In this document: positions 44,121 to 52,252 of the stretch, one piece after another
How the letters are laid out: each line of letters opens with the position of its first letter
How positions within the stretch are numbered: the stretch's first letter is position 1
Origin: EB88 sp965199135
GTDB lineage: Bacteria > Acidobacteriota > Terriglobia > Terriglobales > Acidobacteriaceae
Assembly: GCA_965199135.1 (NCBI GenBank)
Contig: OZ240685.1
Coordinates: 3,162,001-3,226,000, forward strand
Direction of reading: 5' to 3'
DNA length: 64,000 nt
Notes under the pieces: generated by a model
The model's input: the letters and a program-made list of their open reading frames with translations, nothing else
Database searches by the model: none
Told to the model about the DNA's origin: nothing
Position numbers and translations under genes: made by a program

Positions 44121-44126
44121 CTCCGC

Positions 44127-45188
44127 ATGGGCGAAGATAAAGCGAACAACCTCTTCCCGATCCTGGGGAATGCACCTGCTCCTCTTACCGGCATCGCGCG
44201 TCTTGCAGCCGAAGCCGAGATCGCCGGCGAAGGCCACCTGGTGCACTTCCACGCGCTGCCGGTGAAGTCCGCGATGAACCACTCGGTCTCGAAGCGGAAG
44301 CTCTGGTTCGCCCGCACCATCAATCCCTACCGCGGCTGCGAGTTCGCCTGTCGCTACTGCTATGCGCGCTACACGCATGAGTTCCTGAACTTCTCCGATC
44401 CCGCAGCCTTTGAGCGCGAGATTTACATCAAGCAGAATCTGAGCTGGCTGCTTGAGCAGGAGCTGCGTGGCTTCCGGTCCGAGGAGGAGATTGCGATCGG
44501 CACTGCGACTGACCCCTACCAGCCAATCGAGCGCACTGCCCGCGTCACCCGCAGCGTCCTCGAAGTGCTGGCCCGGCAGCGCGGTCTGAAGATCGGGATC
44601 GTCACCAAGTCCACACTGATCGAGCGCGACATTGACCTGCTCATCACGATCGCCGAGCACAACACGCTCACGCTGCACATCACGATCACCACCACCGATC
44701 GCGCACTCGCCCGCAAGCTCGAGCCGCGCGCCCCACGCCCGGACCTGCGCTTCCGCACAGTGGAGCGCCTCCGCGAAGCCGGCCTCACGGCGGGTGTGCT
44801 CTGCTCGCCGCTGCTGCCCGGCATCACCGACAACGGTCCGGCTCTGAATCTCGTTGCAAAACAGGCTGCTGCTGCCGGTGCCAGCTTCTTCTCCGCGGAG
44901 CCGCTGTTTCTGAAGTCCTGCTCGCGCGACACGTTCTTCCGCTTTGTGGAGGAGGAGTTCCCCAAGCTCGCGCGCAGCTACCGCGAGCGCTACGGGCGGG
45001 ATGCCTTTGTGGATGGGGGGTATGCTACGCGTATCCGCGCACTGGTCGCGGCAACAGCAAAGCGGCATGGCCTGGTGCACCGCTCGATGGACGCCATCCT
45101 TACCAAAGAGCCGACACCTGTCGCGCCGAAGAAAGAGCCCGCACAGAGCTCACTCTGGCCTGAAGATAACCGTCTCAGTGTCATCTGA
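44127..45188 (+). CDS. SPL-type radical SAM protein (Rv2578c family)
   Basis: 353 aa. The iron-sulfur cysteines C71, C75 and C78 lie in NPYRGCEFACRYCYAR, the variant used by the SplB-like Rv2578c family. After the barrel come IAIGTATDPYQPIE, HITITTTDRALARKLEPRAP and a C-terminal FVDGGYATRIRALV region. Members are related to spore photoproduct lyase but their substrate is not established. The gene follows the P450 gene by 44 nt in the same direction. The end of the gene lies inside a dispersed repeat (see 45180). Confidence 0.85.
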   Translation: MGEDKANNLFPILGNAPAPLTGIARLAAEAEIAGEGHLVHFHALPVKSAMNHSVSKRKLWFARTINPYRGCEFACRYCYARYTHEFLNFSDPAAFEREIYIKQNLSWLLEQELRGFRSEEEIAIGTATDPYQPIERTARVTRSVLEVLARQRGLKIGIVTKSTLIERDIDLLITIAEHNTLTLHITITTTDRALARKLEPRAPRPDLRFRTVERLREAGLTAGVLCSPLLPGITDNGPALNLVAKQAAAAGASFFSAEPLFLKSCSRDTFFRFVEEEFPKLARSYRERYGRDAFVDGGYATRIRALVAATAKRHGLVHRSMDAILTKEPTPVAPKKEPAQSSLWPEDNRLSVI

Positions 45189-45233
45189 GCGCAGCTGAAG
45201 AACCGCAGGTCCTTCGCTGCCCCTCAGGATGAC
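45180..45233. repeat. Dispersed intergenic repeat, inverted pair (copy B)
   Basis: The right half read on the minus strand has GTCATCCTGAG and GCAGCGAAGGACCTGCGG, closely matching copies A and C. The left half (GTCATCTGAGCGCAGCTGAAGA) is a degenerate inverted partner. Together they can form a hairpin. The left half includes the TGA stop of the SPL-like gene. Confidence 0.65.
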
Positions 45234-45258
45234 CCCACGGGGCTGTGGGAGAGAAGCG

Positions 45259-45897
45259 CTAACGGGTGATGATTACTTCGTAGAGATTGTCCTTGGCGAG
45301 AAAGAACCGCGTGTTGCTGAACGAAGCGAAGAGCTTCTCGATATTGCGGTTGGTATACACCCGCTTCACCGGAAACTTCTCGAGCTCCTGCATATCGATA
45401 TCGTCGCTCTCGGTCAGGTGGTAGCGGTAGTAGTCGGTATTCGGGCCGATCAGCTTGGTGTGAAAGATTGCAAGGAGCCGCCCGCCCGGCTTCATCACAC
45501 TATGCAGCTGCTGGATCAGTGGCTGCACCAGTGGTTCGGGGATGTAATCCAGCGTCGTCCAGAGCAGCACCACATCGAACTGGCGCCCGCCAAAGTCCAT
45601 ATTCTGTGTGAAGTAGTTGGTGGTATCAAAGCCGGGAGCCTCGCCTGCTTCCTCGGCCGGCTGCTCGTACACGCCCTTCATGGCTTCACCAACCAGGTCG
45701 GCCATCCACACCCCGTGGCCCGCCTGGGTCAGGAAGTTCACATTGGCCGGGGATGTCGGTCCCACATCGAGTACACGCAGATTCGGTTCCGCTGCGAGGT
45801 GCTTGCGCAGTGCTGCCCACGCGCTTGAGTGCCGCGGGATCCGGACTGGACCCTTCCCCTTGGAGCCATCGCGCTTGGAAAACAGGCTACTGATCAC
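45259..45897 (-). CDS. Class I SAM-dependent methyltransferase
   Basis: 212 aa from GTG 45897, chosen because AAGGA lies 7 nt upstream; the longer frame runs through bactofilin. The Rossmann motif I is VLDVGPTSPANVNFL, and motif post-I includes the acidic MADLVGE. FDVVLLWTTLDYIPEPLVQPL and MKPGGRLLAIFHT follow, matching the Methyltransf_11/23 pattern. The substrate is unknown. It lies 79 nt downstream of bactofilin, separated by a strong hairpin that may reduce read-through. Confidence 0.8.
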   Translation of the reverse strand: MISSLFSKRDGSKGKGPVRIPRHSSAWAALRKHLAAEPNLRVLDVGPTSPANVNFLTQAGHGVWMADLVGEAMKGVYEQPAEEAGEAPGFDTTNYFTQNMDFGGRQFDVVLLWTTLDYIPEPLVQPLIQQLHSVMKPGGRLLAIFHTKLIGPNTDYYRYHLTESDDIDMQELEKFPVKRVYTNRNIEKLFASFSNTRFFLAKDNLYEVIITR

Positions 45898-45931
45898 GGC
45901 GCATCCTTGTGTTGCTTGCGTACTGAAGGGC

Positions 45932-45960
45932 CACACGGGCCGCGAAGCGCGGCCCGTGTG
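45932..45960. terminator. Perfect 13-bp hairpin between bactofilin and methyltransferase genes
   Basis: CACACGGGCCGCG and its exact complement flank AAG. It lies 16 nt downstream of the bactofilin stop on the minus strand. The T-run is poor, so it may partly terminate transcription or protect the bactofilin mRNA. Confidence 0.6.
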
Positions 45961-45976
45961 TGTTTGCGGTGCTTGC

Positions 45977-46390
45977 TTACAGTGCGGCTGGTACCTGCGT
46001 CGGTGCGGAGGCCTGCGACGAAGCCTGCCCGGTGACGCCGGTAGCTGCGGCCGCGGTGCTCTGCACCAGGTCCACCTTGCCGGAGAAGCCGGCATTTTCT
46101 TCGATCGAAAGACGCGACGCCTGGATATCGCCAAGCAGCGTAGCGCCCGAACGCAGTTCCACGCGCCCAGTCGCCGTAATGTTGCCATGCAGCTGACCAA
46201 GGATGATCACGTCGCGAGCCGCAACGTCTGCCTGCACCTTGGCATTTGCGCCGATCGTCAGGCGGCTTCCGGTCAGGGTGATCATGCCCTCAACAAAGCC
46301 ATCAACCACCAGGTCTTCGCTGCCTCGTACTTCGCCGCGCACCTGCAGGCTCTTGCCAATGCTTGCGCTTACGTTTTCCACTACTGCCAT
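45977..46390 (-). CDS. Bactofilin
   Basis: 137 aa. Bactofilins form beta-helical polymers that scaffold cell shape and envelope enzymes. A central DUF583 domain of repeated strand pairs is clear: SLQVRGEVRGSEDLVVDGFVEG, GSRLTIGANAKVQADV, DVIILGQLHGNITATGRVEL, SGATLLGDIQASRLSIEENAGFSGKV. The flexible ends are Ala/Ser/Thr-rich as usual. Ribosome site TAGGAG is upstream of the ATG. No partner M23 peptidase or LapB gene is adjacent. Confidence 0.93.
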   Translation of the reverse strand: MAVVENVSASIGKSLQVRGEVRGSEDLVVDGFVEGMITLTGSRLTIGANAKVQADVAARDVIILGQLHGNITATGRVELRSGATLLGDIQASRLSIEENAGFSGKVDLVQSTAAAATGVTGQASSQASAPTQVPAAL

Positions 46391-46568
46391 CCCTACGTCT
46401 CCTAGACGCCCGCTTCCAGCCGGCTCACGTTCACTCTATATGCTGGACCCATAGGCAGCAACATAGTGCAGGGCTTACGCCATGCCGATGGTGCTGACTC
46501 TGCGTCCAATGCAGCAGCCCGTGGGAACGCTGCACCATACCTATGCCGACCTGCGCTGAAGGATCCCA

Positions 46569-47420
46569 ATGTGGCCTGGAGGAACGACCATCGTCCACTT
46601 ACTCGCAAAATTCACAGCCCTGCCGCTCCTCGGTCTGGTCCTCTCGTCTGCTGCGCTCGCCCAGGCGCCGCCTACCGATATCACAAAGCTGGTCCGCGAT
46701 GCCTCCTACAACGAGACCCGCGCCTCCAACGGCCAGACCTTCCGCTATCTTTCAAAAACCACCGACGGCGGCAAGAGCATGACAAAAGAGGTTGTGGAAA
46801 GCCATGAAGGCGGCATGTCGCTGCTGATTGAAGAGAACGGCAAACCACTGGATGCCGATGCAGCTGCCGCGGAGAAAGAGCGCCTGATGAAACTCCGCCG
46901 CGACCCGGCAGCGCAGGCCAAACGGCAGAAACACAACGAAGCGGATGACGCCCGGTCGAATCGCATGGTGCGGCTCCTGCCCGACGCCTTCACCTACACG
47001 TTCATGGGCATGGTGACCGGTCCGGATGGTCCCTGCTACCGGCTAAGTTTCGTCCCGAATCCCAACTTTCAGCCGCCGGATCGGGAAGCGGCTGTCTATC
47101 ACGGCATGGCCGGCGAGCTCTGGATCGACCAGGCGCAGCAACGCCTGGTCCGCCTCGACGCCCACCTCACCGAGGACGTTGATTTCGGTTGGGGTGTCGT
47201 CGGACGTCTCTTCAAGGGCGGCACCATCCTGGTAGAACAGCGCGATGTTGGCGACCACCGCTGGGAGACCGTGCACGAAACCCTCCACCTGTCCGGCAAG
47301 ATCCTGCTCGTCAAGGCGCTGAAGATCGACACGACCGAAGAGGACTCCGACTTCAAGCCGGTTCCGGACCTCGGCTACCAGGCGGCTATCGATCTCCTGC
47401 TCTCTGGCGCACCGTCTTAG
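46569..47420 (+). CDS. Conserved secreted protein, unknown function
   Basis: 283 aa from ATG 46569, with a TGAAGGA ribosome site 7 nt upstream. A signal peptide (LAKFTALPLLGLVLSSAALA, then QAPP) precedes the mature protein. A beta-rich region starts NETRASNGQTFRYLSKT, followed by a charged helix (AAAAEKERLMKLRRDPAAQAKRQKHNEADD split by turns). The second half is a lipoprotein-localisation-like barrel (YTFMGMVTGPDGPCYRLSFVPNPNFQPPDREA, AVYHGMAGELWIDQAQQRLVRLDAHLTEDVDFGWGVVG). The fold resembles LolA or a DUF1571-like sheet. No family name is assigned. Monocistronic, ending in a strong terminator. Confidence 0.7.
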   Translation: MWPGGTTIVHLLAKFTALPLLGLVLSSAALAQAPPTDITKLVRDASYNETRASNGQTFRYLSKTTDGGKSMTKEVVESHEGGMSLLIEENGKPLDADAAAAEKERLMKLRRDPAAQAKRQKHNEADDARSNRMVRLLPDAFTYTFMGMVTGPDGPCYRLSFVPNPNFQPPDREAAVYHGMAGELWIDQAQQRLVRLDAHLTEDVDFGWGVVGRLFKGGTILVEQRDVGDHRWETVHETLHLSGKILLVKALKIDTTEEDSDFKPVPDLGYQAAIDLLLSGAPS

Positions 47421-47432
47421 GGCAGCGCAAAC

Positions 47433-47470
47433 AGCACAAGGCCCACCGCGCTGGTGGGCCTTGTGCTTTT
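47433..47470 (+). terminator. Strong intrinsic terminator
   Basis: 15-bp perfect stem (AGCACAAGGCCCACC and its complement) with a 5-nt loop and a T-run of four. It lies between the convergent secreted-protein and DUF2076 genes. Confidence 0.85.
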
Positions 47471-47487
47471 CATTTCAGGCAGACGGC

Positions 47488-48231
47488 CTAGCTGAAGTTC
47501 TGATCGTCATCCCCGCCGAAGTCCCCACCGCCATCGGTGAAGTCATCGCCGTAGTTGCCGGAGTCTCCGGCGCTCGAGTCGAAAGGCCCCTGCGGCTGCT
47601 CATCCGGGCCGGAGCCATAGTTGCCCCCATCGTTCCCACCAGCGCCCGGCGCGTCGTAGTAGTTGTTGACGATCTCTTCGCGTGGTGCACCGCCGAAGTC
47701 TCCACCGCCAAACCCGCCACCGCCAAACCCGCCACCGAAGCCGCCACCGCCACCATGCAGCAGCGACTCAACCCCCTGGAATGCCAGCGCGCCGGCTGCT
47801 ACGCCAGCAGCGGTCGTCGCAGCAGAGCGCAGGAAGCTCGGCTGCCCAGCCGGAGGAGGCTGATACGCAGGCTGCTGCCCATACTGCGGCTGCCCACCGC
47901 CATAGTTGACCGTCTGATACCCCTGCGACTGCTGTGGAGCCTGCTGTGCCGGGGGCGCATCGTGGTGTCCCAGGAGGCTTCCGAGAAAGCTCGTGGCCTT
48001 TGACGGTGCCGGGGCCTGGGGCGCCTGCTGCATCTGCGTCAGCTGCTGCTTTGCCTGCTCCAGCGCAATGTTCTGCACCAGCACGGTTTGCGCCAGCATG
48101 TACATCGCGTCGGGATTGCGCCCGAGACCGTTCCTCAAGAGGTTCTCGGCATCATCATCCTTTTCCTGGAGGCTGGTGCTGTTGATCTTGCGTACCAGGT
48201 CGTTCAACATTCCTTCTTCTTGCGAGGTCAT
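47488..48231 (-). CDS. DUF2076 family protein
   Basis: 247 aa. The N-terminal 85 residues are the conserved DUF2076 helix region (MTSQEEGMLNDLVRKINSTSL, RNPDAMYMLAQTVLVQNIALEQAKQQL). Then comes a Gln/Pro-rich linker (YQTVNYGGGQPQYGQQPAYQPPPAGQ), a short hydrophobic stretch (SAATTAAGVAAGALAFQGV) typical of this family, and a Gly-rich acidic tail with GGFGGGF repeats and many Asp. It is thought to be a periplasm-targeted or membrane-attached protein without assigned function. GGAGAAGG lies before the ATG. Confidence 0.85.
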   Translation of the reverse strand: MTSQEEGMLNDLVRKINSTSLQEKDDDAENLLRNGLGRNPDAMYMLAQTVLVQNIALEQAKQQLTQMQQAPQAPAPSKATSFLGSLLGHHDAPPAQQAPQQSQGYQTVNYGGGQPQYGQQPAYQPPPAGQPSFLRSAATTAAGVAAGALAFQGVESLLHGGGGGFGGGFGGGGFGGGDFGGAPREEIVNNYYDAPGAGGNDGGNYGSGPDEQPQGPFDSSAGDSGNYGDDFTDGGGDFGGDDDQNFS

Positions 48232-48327
48232 GCCTTCTCCTTTGCTCGGCGCGGGCCACCGGCCCTCGAGCTTCCCGTTGTTAGACGCAAACGGAGGGCT
48301 GGAGTTTGCGGGAATCGCAAGCTGCTG

Positions 48328-49449
48328 CTACGCAACGGCGTACGCCCGAACCTCTTCGCGCCGCACCGTCAGCCGGTCCACCAGATCCTCGCGGATCGCG
48401 AAGCCACGACCAGGCTCGGTCGGCACCGTGATCTCTCCCTCGGCTGAAACCCGGACTGCAGGCTCGATCAGATCGTCTTTCCAGTAGCGGCTCGACGCCG
48501 ACACATCGCCGGGCAGCGTGAAGTTTGGCAGCGACGAAAGCGCGATGTTGTGCGAACGCCCGATTCCACTCTCGAGCATCCCGCCACACCACACCGGTAC
48601 CGCCTTCTCCATCGCGGCGTTGTGGATCCCGATCGCTTCGGTAAAGCCGCCTACGCGGCCGACCTTGACATTGATGATCCGGCAGGAGCCCATATCGATC
48701 GCTGCCAGCGCATCGCGGCGATTGCGGATGGACTCATCCAGGCAGATCGCTGTTTCGATCTGCTTCTGCAGCATGGAGTGGAAGTAGAAATCGTCGCTCC
48801 AAAGGGGTTGCTCCAGCATCAAGAGGTTGTAGTGGTCGAACTCTGCCAGGTGCGCCATGTCACGCAGCCGGTACGCCGCATTCGCATCGACCGACAGCAG
48901 GATCTCCGGCCAGCGCTGCCTCACCTGCTCGAGCATCGTGAGATCCCAGCCCGGCTTGCACTTCAGCTTGATGCGCTGGTACCCGGACGCGAGCGACTCC
49001 TCGACCTGCTCGAGTTGCTGGCGCATCGAAGGCTGGATCCCGAGCGACACCCCACAGGCAATCGTCGATCGCGACCCCCCGAGCAGCGACGAGAGGCTCA
49101 CGCCCTCTACCTGCGCCTGCAGGTCCCAGACGGCATTCTCAAAAGCAGCCTTCGCCATGCGGTTGCCGCGGACCGGCCGAAACAGGGTATGGCAGGAACC
49201 GCCATGGTCGGGTTCGCTCTCGAGCAGCAAGGGTGCGAGCTCCTGCTTGCCCATCAGCCACGCGCTGTCGATGGTTTCTTCGGAGTACCAGGGGTGCTCC
49301 CCGGCGACACACTCGCCCCAGCCGTGAAAGCCTTCGGCAAGCACTTCCACCAGCAGAATGCGCCGGTGTGTTGTCAGTCCAAAACTTGTCTCGAACGGGG
49401 AAACAAGCTGCATCCGCACTTCGCGCAGCACAATGGAATCGATCTTCAT
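48328..49449 (-). CDS. menC: N-succinylamino acid racemase / o-succinylbenzoate synthase (enolase superfamily)
   Basis: 373 aa from ATG 49449, with GAGGT upstream; a GTG two codons earlier is possible. The enolase-superfamily barrel carries the acid-base pair K161/K163 in IKLKCKPG and K262 in INVKVGRVGG, and the metal ligands D188 (SVDAN), E213 (MLEQPL) and D238 (CLDES). This is the MenC type-2/NSAR branch, whose members make o-succinylbenzoate in menaquinone synthesis and often also racemise N-succinyl amino acids. A GNAT gene 95 nt upstream favours the NSAR role, since succinylating acetyltransferases pair with NSAR. No other men genes lie nearby. Confidence 0.85.
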   Translation of the reverse strand: MKIDSIVLREVRMQLVSPFETSFGLTTHRRILLVEVLAEGFHGWGECVAGEHPWYSEETIDSAWLMGKQELAPLLLESEPDHGGSCHTLFRPVRGNRMAKAAFENAVWDLQAQVEGVSLSSLLGGSRSTIACGVSLGIQPSMRQQLEQVEESLASGYQRIKLKCKPGWDLTMLEQVRQRWPEILLSVDANAAYRLRDMAHLAEFDHYNLLMLEQPLWSDDFYFHSMLQKQIETAICLDESIRNRRDALAAIDMGSCRIINVKVGRVGGFTEAIGIHNAAMEKAVPVWCGGMLESGIGRSHNIALSSLPNFTLPGDVSASSRYWKDDLIEPAVRVSAEGEITVPTEPGRGFAIREDLVDRLTVRREEVRAYAVA

Positions 49450-49544
49450 GACCACCTCGGGAAACGTTGTACCGCTGATCTGCGAGTGCGGGAGGCTTTC
49501 TGCATACTCCGGACTGGTACCCCCTCACCTTGCTGGAGCGTTGC

Positions 49545-50429
49545 TTACCCCATCCTGCTGCCGGCACAGAGCAGATACTCTCCATGGCCGTCCGGGAGCA
49601 GGCGGAACCCTCGTAGTTCCATCCCCTGCGCGAAGGCGTCTCCGAATTCGCCGCGCAGCCGGGCTTGTGTCTCCAGGAGCTCCGAGCGAGCCCCTTGTGT
49701 TCTCCATCGAACAATACTAGCCGGCAGCTCGATCCGTCGAAGGATTTCACCCGGCGGCTCGTCCGGTCGAGCGCCCTGCCGTGGCGTCGTCGCGCGCAGA
49801 TCCCACTCGGCGAGTAGCCGATCTGTCGGCAACCCACCCTGCAGCTTCGAGCCAAGCTGCCCGTAGAAATCAGAAATGTAGCGGCGTGAAAGCGCGCCGA
49901 TCCGGCGGAGATTGAACGAAGCATTGCGAACCATGAGCGGATCGAAAGTCCATCGCATGGTCGCGATGCCCCGGCGCAACGCGTCTTCCCGCTGGGCCAG
50001 CTTCAACGCGTAGCCGAGGCCGGTGTTCTGGAAGTCCCCGGCAATCGCAAGCATGTGCGAGTGCAGGTATGGGGTGGGCGGCGCCGTTTGCTGCACAGCC
50101 GGCGCCGGAAAACCGATCGGCTGCATCCAGGAACCCGTGTCGCTCCCGGGAGGCTCGTGCGCCGCGACCGCCATGGCGAACCCTGCAAGCGTTCCCTGTT
50201 CACTCCACGCCGACAGAACGTGGCCACCGAGCGCCTGCGCCAGCACATACAGGTTCCGCGGCACCACTTCCCGATCGGGATAGCCCCAGGTCTGCTGCTG
50301 CAGATCCACACACTGGTCCACCTCGGCGAGCTCTGCACAGGGACGGATCGTAAAGCGCTGCCCGACGCGGCTCCGGAACTCGGAAGCTAGGGGCGGTGCG
50401 GTGTGGACGTTCTCCGCTGTGGCGTTCAT
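49545..50429 (-). CDS. GNAT-superfamily acyltransferase (COG3375 type)
   Basis: 294 aa. It starts at ATG 50429, overlapping the mazG stop as TGATG. The fold features are RPCAELAEVDQCVDLQQQTWGYPDREVVP near 30, GHVLSAWSEQGTLAGFAMAV and the CoA-binding LAIAGDFQNTGLGYALKLAQREDALRRG at about 130-160. A RWTFDPLMVRNASFNLRRIGAL segment is characteristic of the COG3375 group found next to NSAR/OSBS genes. A role as a D-amino-acid N-succinyltransferase feeding the racemase is plausible but inferred from context. Confidence 0.75.
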   Translation of the reverse strand: MNATAENVHTAPPLASEFRSRVGQRFTIRPCAELAEVDQCVDLQQQTWGYPDREVVPRNLYVLAQALGGHVLSAWSEQGTLAGFAMAVAAHEPPGSDTGSWMQPIGFPAPAVQQTAPPTPYLHSHMLAIAGDFQNTGLGYALKLAQREDALRRGIATMRWTFDPLMVRNASFNLRRIGALSRRYISDFYGQLGSKLQGGLPTDRLLAEWDLRATTPRQGARPDEPPGEILRRIELPASIVRWRTQGARSELLETQARLRGEFGDAFAQGMELRGFRLLPDGHGEYLLCAGSRMG

Positions 50430-51367
50430 CAGGATCGGCTCTGCTCTGAGGCAGGGGACGTTTCACGGGATTTCGCAAGCTGCCAGAGTTCCTCGAGTGC
50501 CTCAAGCGAACGCTCCTCGAGCCTTCCCTTGCCGTCCACCTGCTCCGCGGCTTCCATGGACCCGAAACGCCGCCGAAACTTTGCGTTCGCGTCGCGGAGT
50601 GCTGTTTCAGGATCCACCCGCAGGTGCCGTGCGAGATTGGCAGTCACGAAGAGGAGGTCGCCGACCTCCATCTGCAGTTCGGCCGAGGGAGCAGCGCCGG
50701 CAGCTATCTCGGCTTCCACCTCGTCGGCTTCTTCGCGAATCTTGTCGAGAAGCCCGGTTGCATCCGGCCAGTCAAAGCCGCACTTGGCCGCGGCCGATCC
50801 AAGCTTTGCGGCCTCGAGCAGCGCAGGTTGAGCCCGCAGGACGCCACTTAGCCTCGAGTCCGCCGCGTCTCCCGCGGGAGTCTTCTGCGCCCGCTCGAGC
50901 GCCTTGATCGCCGCCCAGTTGCGCAGCACCTGATCGGCAGCGATGCCGTTCTCTGCCGAGGCAAGCGTCGCCTGGTTGCCGGCAGCGGCGGCTGCCTCTT
51001 CGCCAAAGACATGAGGATGGCGGCGGATCAGCTTCTGATTCAAACCGGCGAGCACATCCACGATGGAGAAATCGTTCGTTTCCGACGCCATCTGGGCATA
51101 AAAGAACACCTGGAGCAGCAGGTCGCCAAGCTCTTCGCAAAGATCGGCAGAGTTCCGGCGCTCGATGGCATCCAGGACCTCGTACACCTCTTCCAGCGTG
51201 TACTTGCGGATCGATTCGGGGGTTTGCTCGCGATCCCAGGCACAGCCATCCGGACCGCGGAGCCGGGCCATGATCGCCACGGCTTCACGGAACAAGTCAG
51301 ATGCACGGATCTCCGCAGCCCGGCGGTGTGGAAGCAACACGGTTGACCCTTCGTGCTGGGACGCCAT
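50429..51367 (-). CDS. mazG: Nucleoside triphosphate pyrophosphohydrolase MazG
   Basis: 312 aa with two MazG domains. It hydrolyses (d)NTPs to monophosphates, house-cleaning the pool. The first domain has YTLEEVYEVLDAIERRNSADLCEELGDLLLQV with the EExxE/ExxD metal sites. The second has EEADEVEAEI and ELQMEVGDLLFVTANLARHLRVDPETAL. The ATG at 51367 has a TAGAGT box 6 nt upstream and no Shine-Dalgarno. An in-frame overlap with the GNAT gene makes them co-transcribed. Confidence 0.95.
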   Translation of the reverse strand: MASQHEGSTVLLPHRRAAEIRASDLFREAVAIMARLRGPDGCAWDREQTPESIRKYTLEEVYEVLDAIERRNSADLCEELGDLLLQVFFYAQMASETNDFSIVDVLAGLNQKLIRRHPHVFGEEAAAAAGNQATLASAENGIAADQVLRNWAAIKALERAQKTPAGDAADSRLSGVLRAQPALLEAAKLGSAAAKCGFDWPDATGLLDKIREEADEVEAEIAAGAAPSAELQMEVGDLLFVTANLARHLRVDPETALRDANAKFRRRFGSMEAAEQVDGKGRLEERSLEALEELWQLAKSRETSPASEQSRS

Positions 51368-51373
51368 GCCCTC

Positions 51374-51379
51374 ACTCTA
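51374..51379 (-). promoter_or_regulatory. Putative leaderless -10 (TAGAGT) of mazG
   Basis: TAGAGT on the minus strand is followed by GAGGGC and then the ATG at 51367. It lies only 10 bp from the opposing -10 of the prepilin peptidase gene. Confidence 0.45.
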
Positions 51380-51389
51380 ACCGATGCCC

Positions 51390-51395
51390 TACACT
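51390..51395 (+). promoter_or_regulatory. Putative leaderless -10 (TACACT) of the prepilin peptidase gene
   Basis: TACACT ends 8 nt before GTG 51404. It supports that start over the in-frame ATG at 51353, which would overlap mazG. Confidence 0.5.
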
Positions 51396-51403
51396 CGGAC
51401 GCA

Positions 51404-52237
51404 GTGATTTCCGCTGCGCCATGGCTGCTGTTGCCCATCTTTCTCTGTGGATTGCTGCTCGGCAGCTTCCTCAACGTGTGCATCGCGCGCCTGCCACGCC
51501 ATGAGTCGATTGCGTGGCCGGGGTCGCACTGCCCCAGGTGTGGTGCAGCCATTCGCCCCTGGGACAATGTGCCGCTTCTCTCCTACGCGCTGCTGCGCGG
51601 GCGCTGCCGTGACTGCCGCAAGCCGATCTCTTGGCGTTACCCACTGGTCGAGGCAGCGCTTGGCGGCCTCCTTGTTTCCTGCGCCCTGCGTTTCGCCTCG
51701 CTGTCTGCCTCTGCCTCCGCCGGAGTCTTCTGTTTCCTCCTGCTCGGGCTCTTTGCCATGGATCTCGAGACCTACCGGTTGCCCGATGCCTTCACCCTCA
51801 TCGGGACAGGTCTGGGAATCGCTGCCGCCCTGGTGCCAGGCGCTTCGCTCGTTCCGGCACTCCAGCTCCTCCGGAACGCCCCCTTCACTGCGCCGCCCTT
51901 GCCGACGGTGCTCGGCTGCTGCCTCGCGGCCACCCTGGGCGCGGGCCTGCTCCTGCTCATCCGGTGGGTCTACTTCACGCTCAGGAAACAGGAAGGGCTC
52001 GGGCTGGGAGACGTGAAGATGGCGGCGCTGCTTGGTGCCTGGCTCGGCGTCACAGGTCTGGTCCTGTCGCTTGCCGCAGGCGTCCTGCTGGCCGCGCTGG
52101 TCGGGGTCACAGTCGGCGGAAAAGGCAAGGGCAGGATGGCGCGCCTGCCACTCGGCGCTTTTCTGGCCGTGGGCGGACTTGTGACCCTGTTCGGCGGGCG
52201 ACCGATCCTTGCGTGGTACTTTCACTTCTGGCCGTAA
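51404..52237 (+). CDS. pilD: Type IV prepilin peptidase / N-methyltransferase
   Basis: 277 aa from GTG 51404. It cleaves leader peptides from type IV pilins and type II secretion pseudopilins and methylates the new N-terminus. The cytosolic zinc-like loop has two CxxC pairs (C43/C46 in HCPRCG and C68/C71 in CRDCRKP). The TFPP catalytic aspartates are D120 in AMDLETYRLPD and D203 in GLGDVKM. Seven or eight transmembrane helices are visible. No pilin genes are in the window. It diverges from mazG with only 36 bp between start codons. Confidence 0.95.
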   Translation: MISAAPWLLLPIFLCGLLLGSFLNVCIARLPRHESIAWPGSHCPRCGAAIRPWDNVPLLSYALLRGRCRDCRKPISWRYPLVEAALGGLLVSCALRFASLSASASAGVFCFLLLGLFAMDLETYRLPDAFTLIGTGLGIAAALVPGASLVPALQLLRNAPFTAPPLPTVLGCCLAATLGAGLLLLIRWVYFTLRKQEGLGLGDVKMAALLGAWLGVTGLVLSLAAGVLLAALVGVTVGGKGKGRMARLPLGAFLAVGGLVTLFGGRPILAWYFHFWP

Positions 52238-52252
52238 AATCCTCACAACAAA

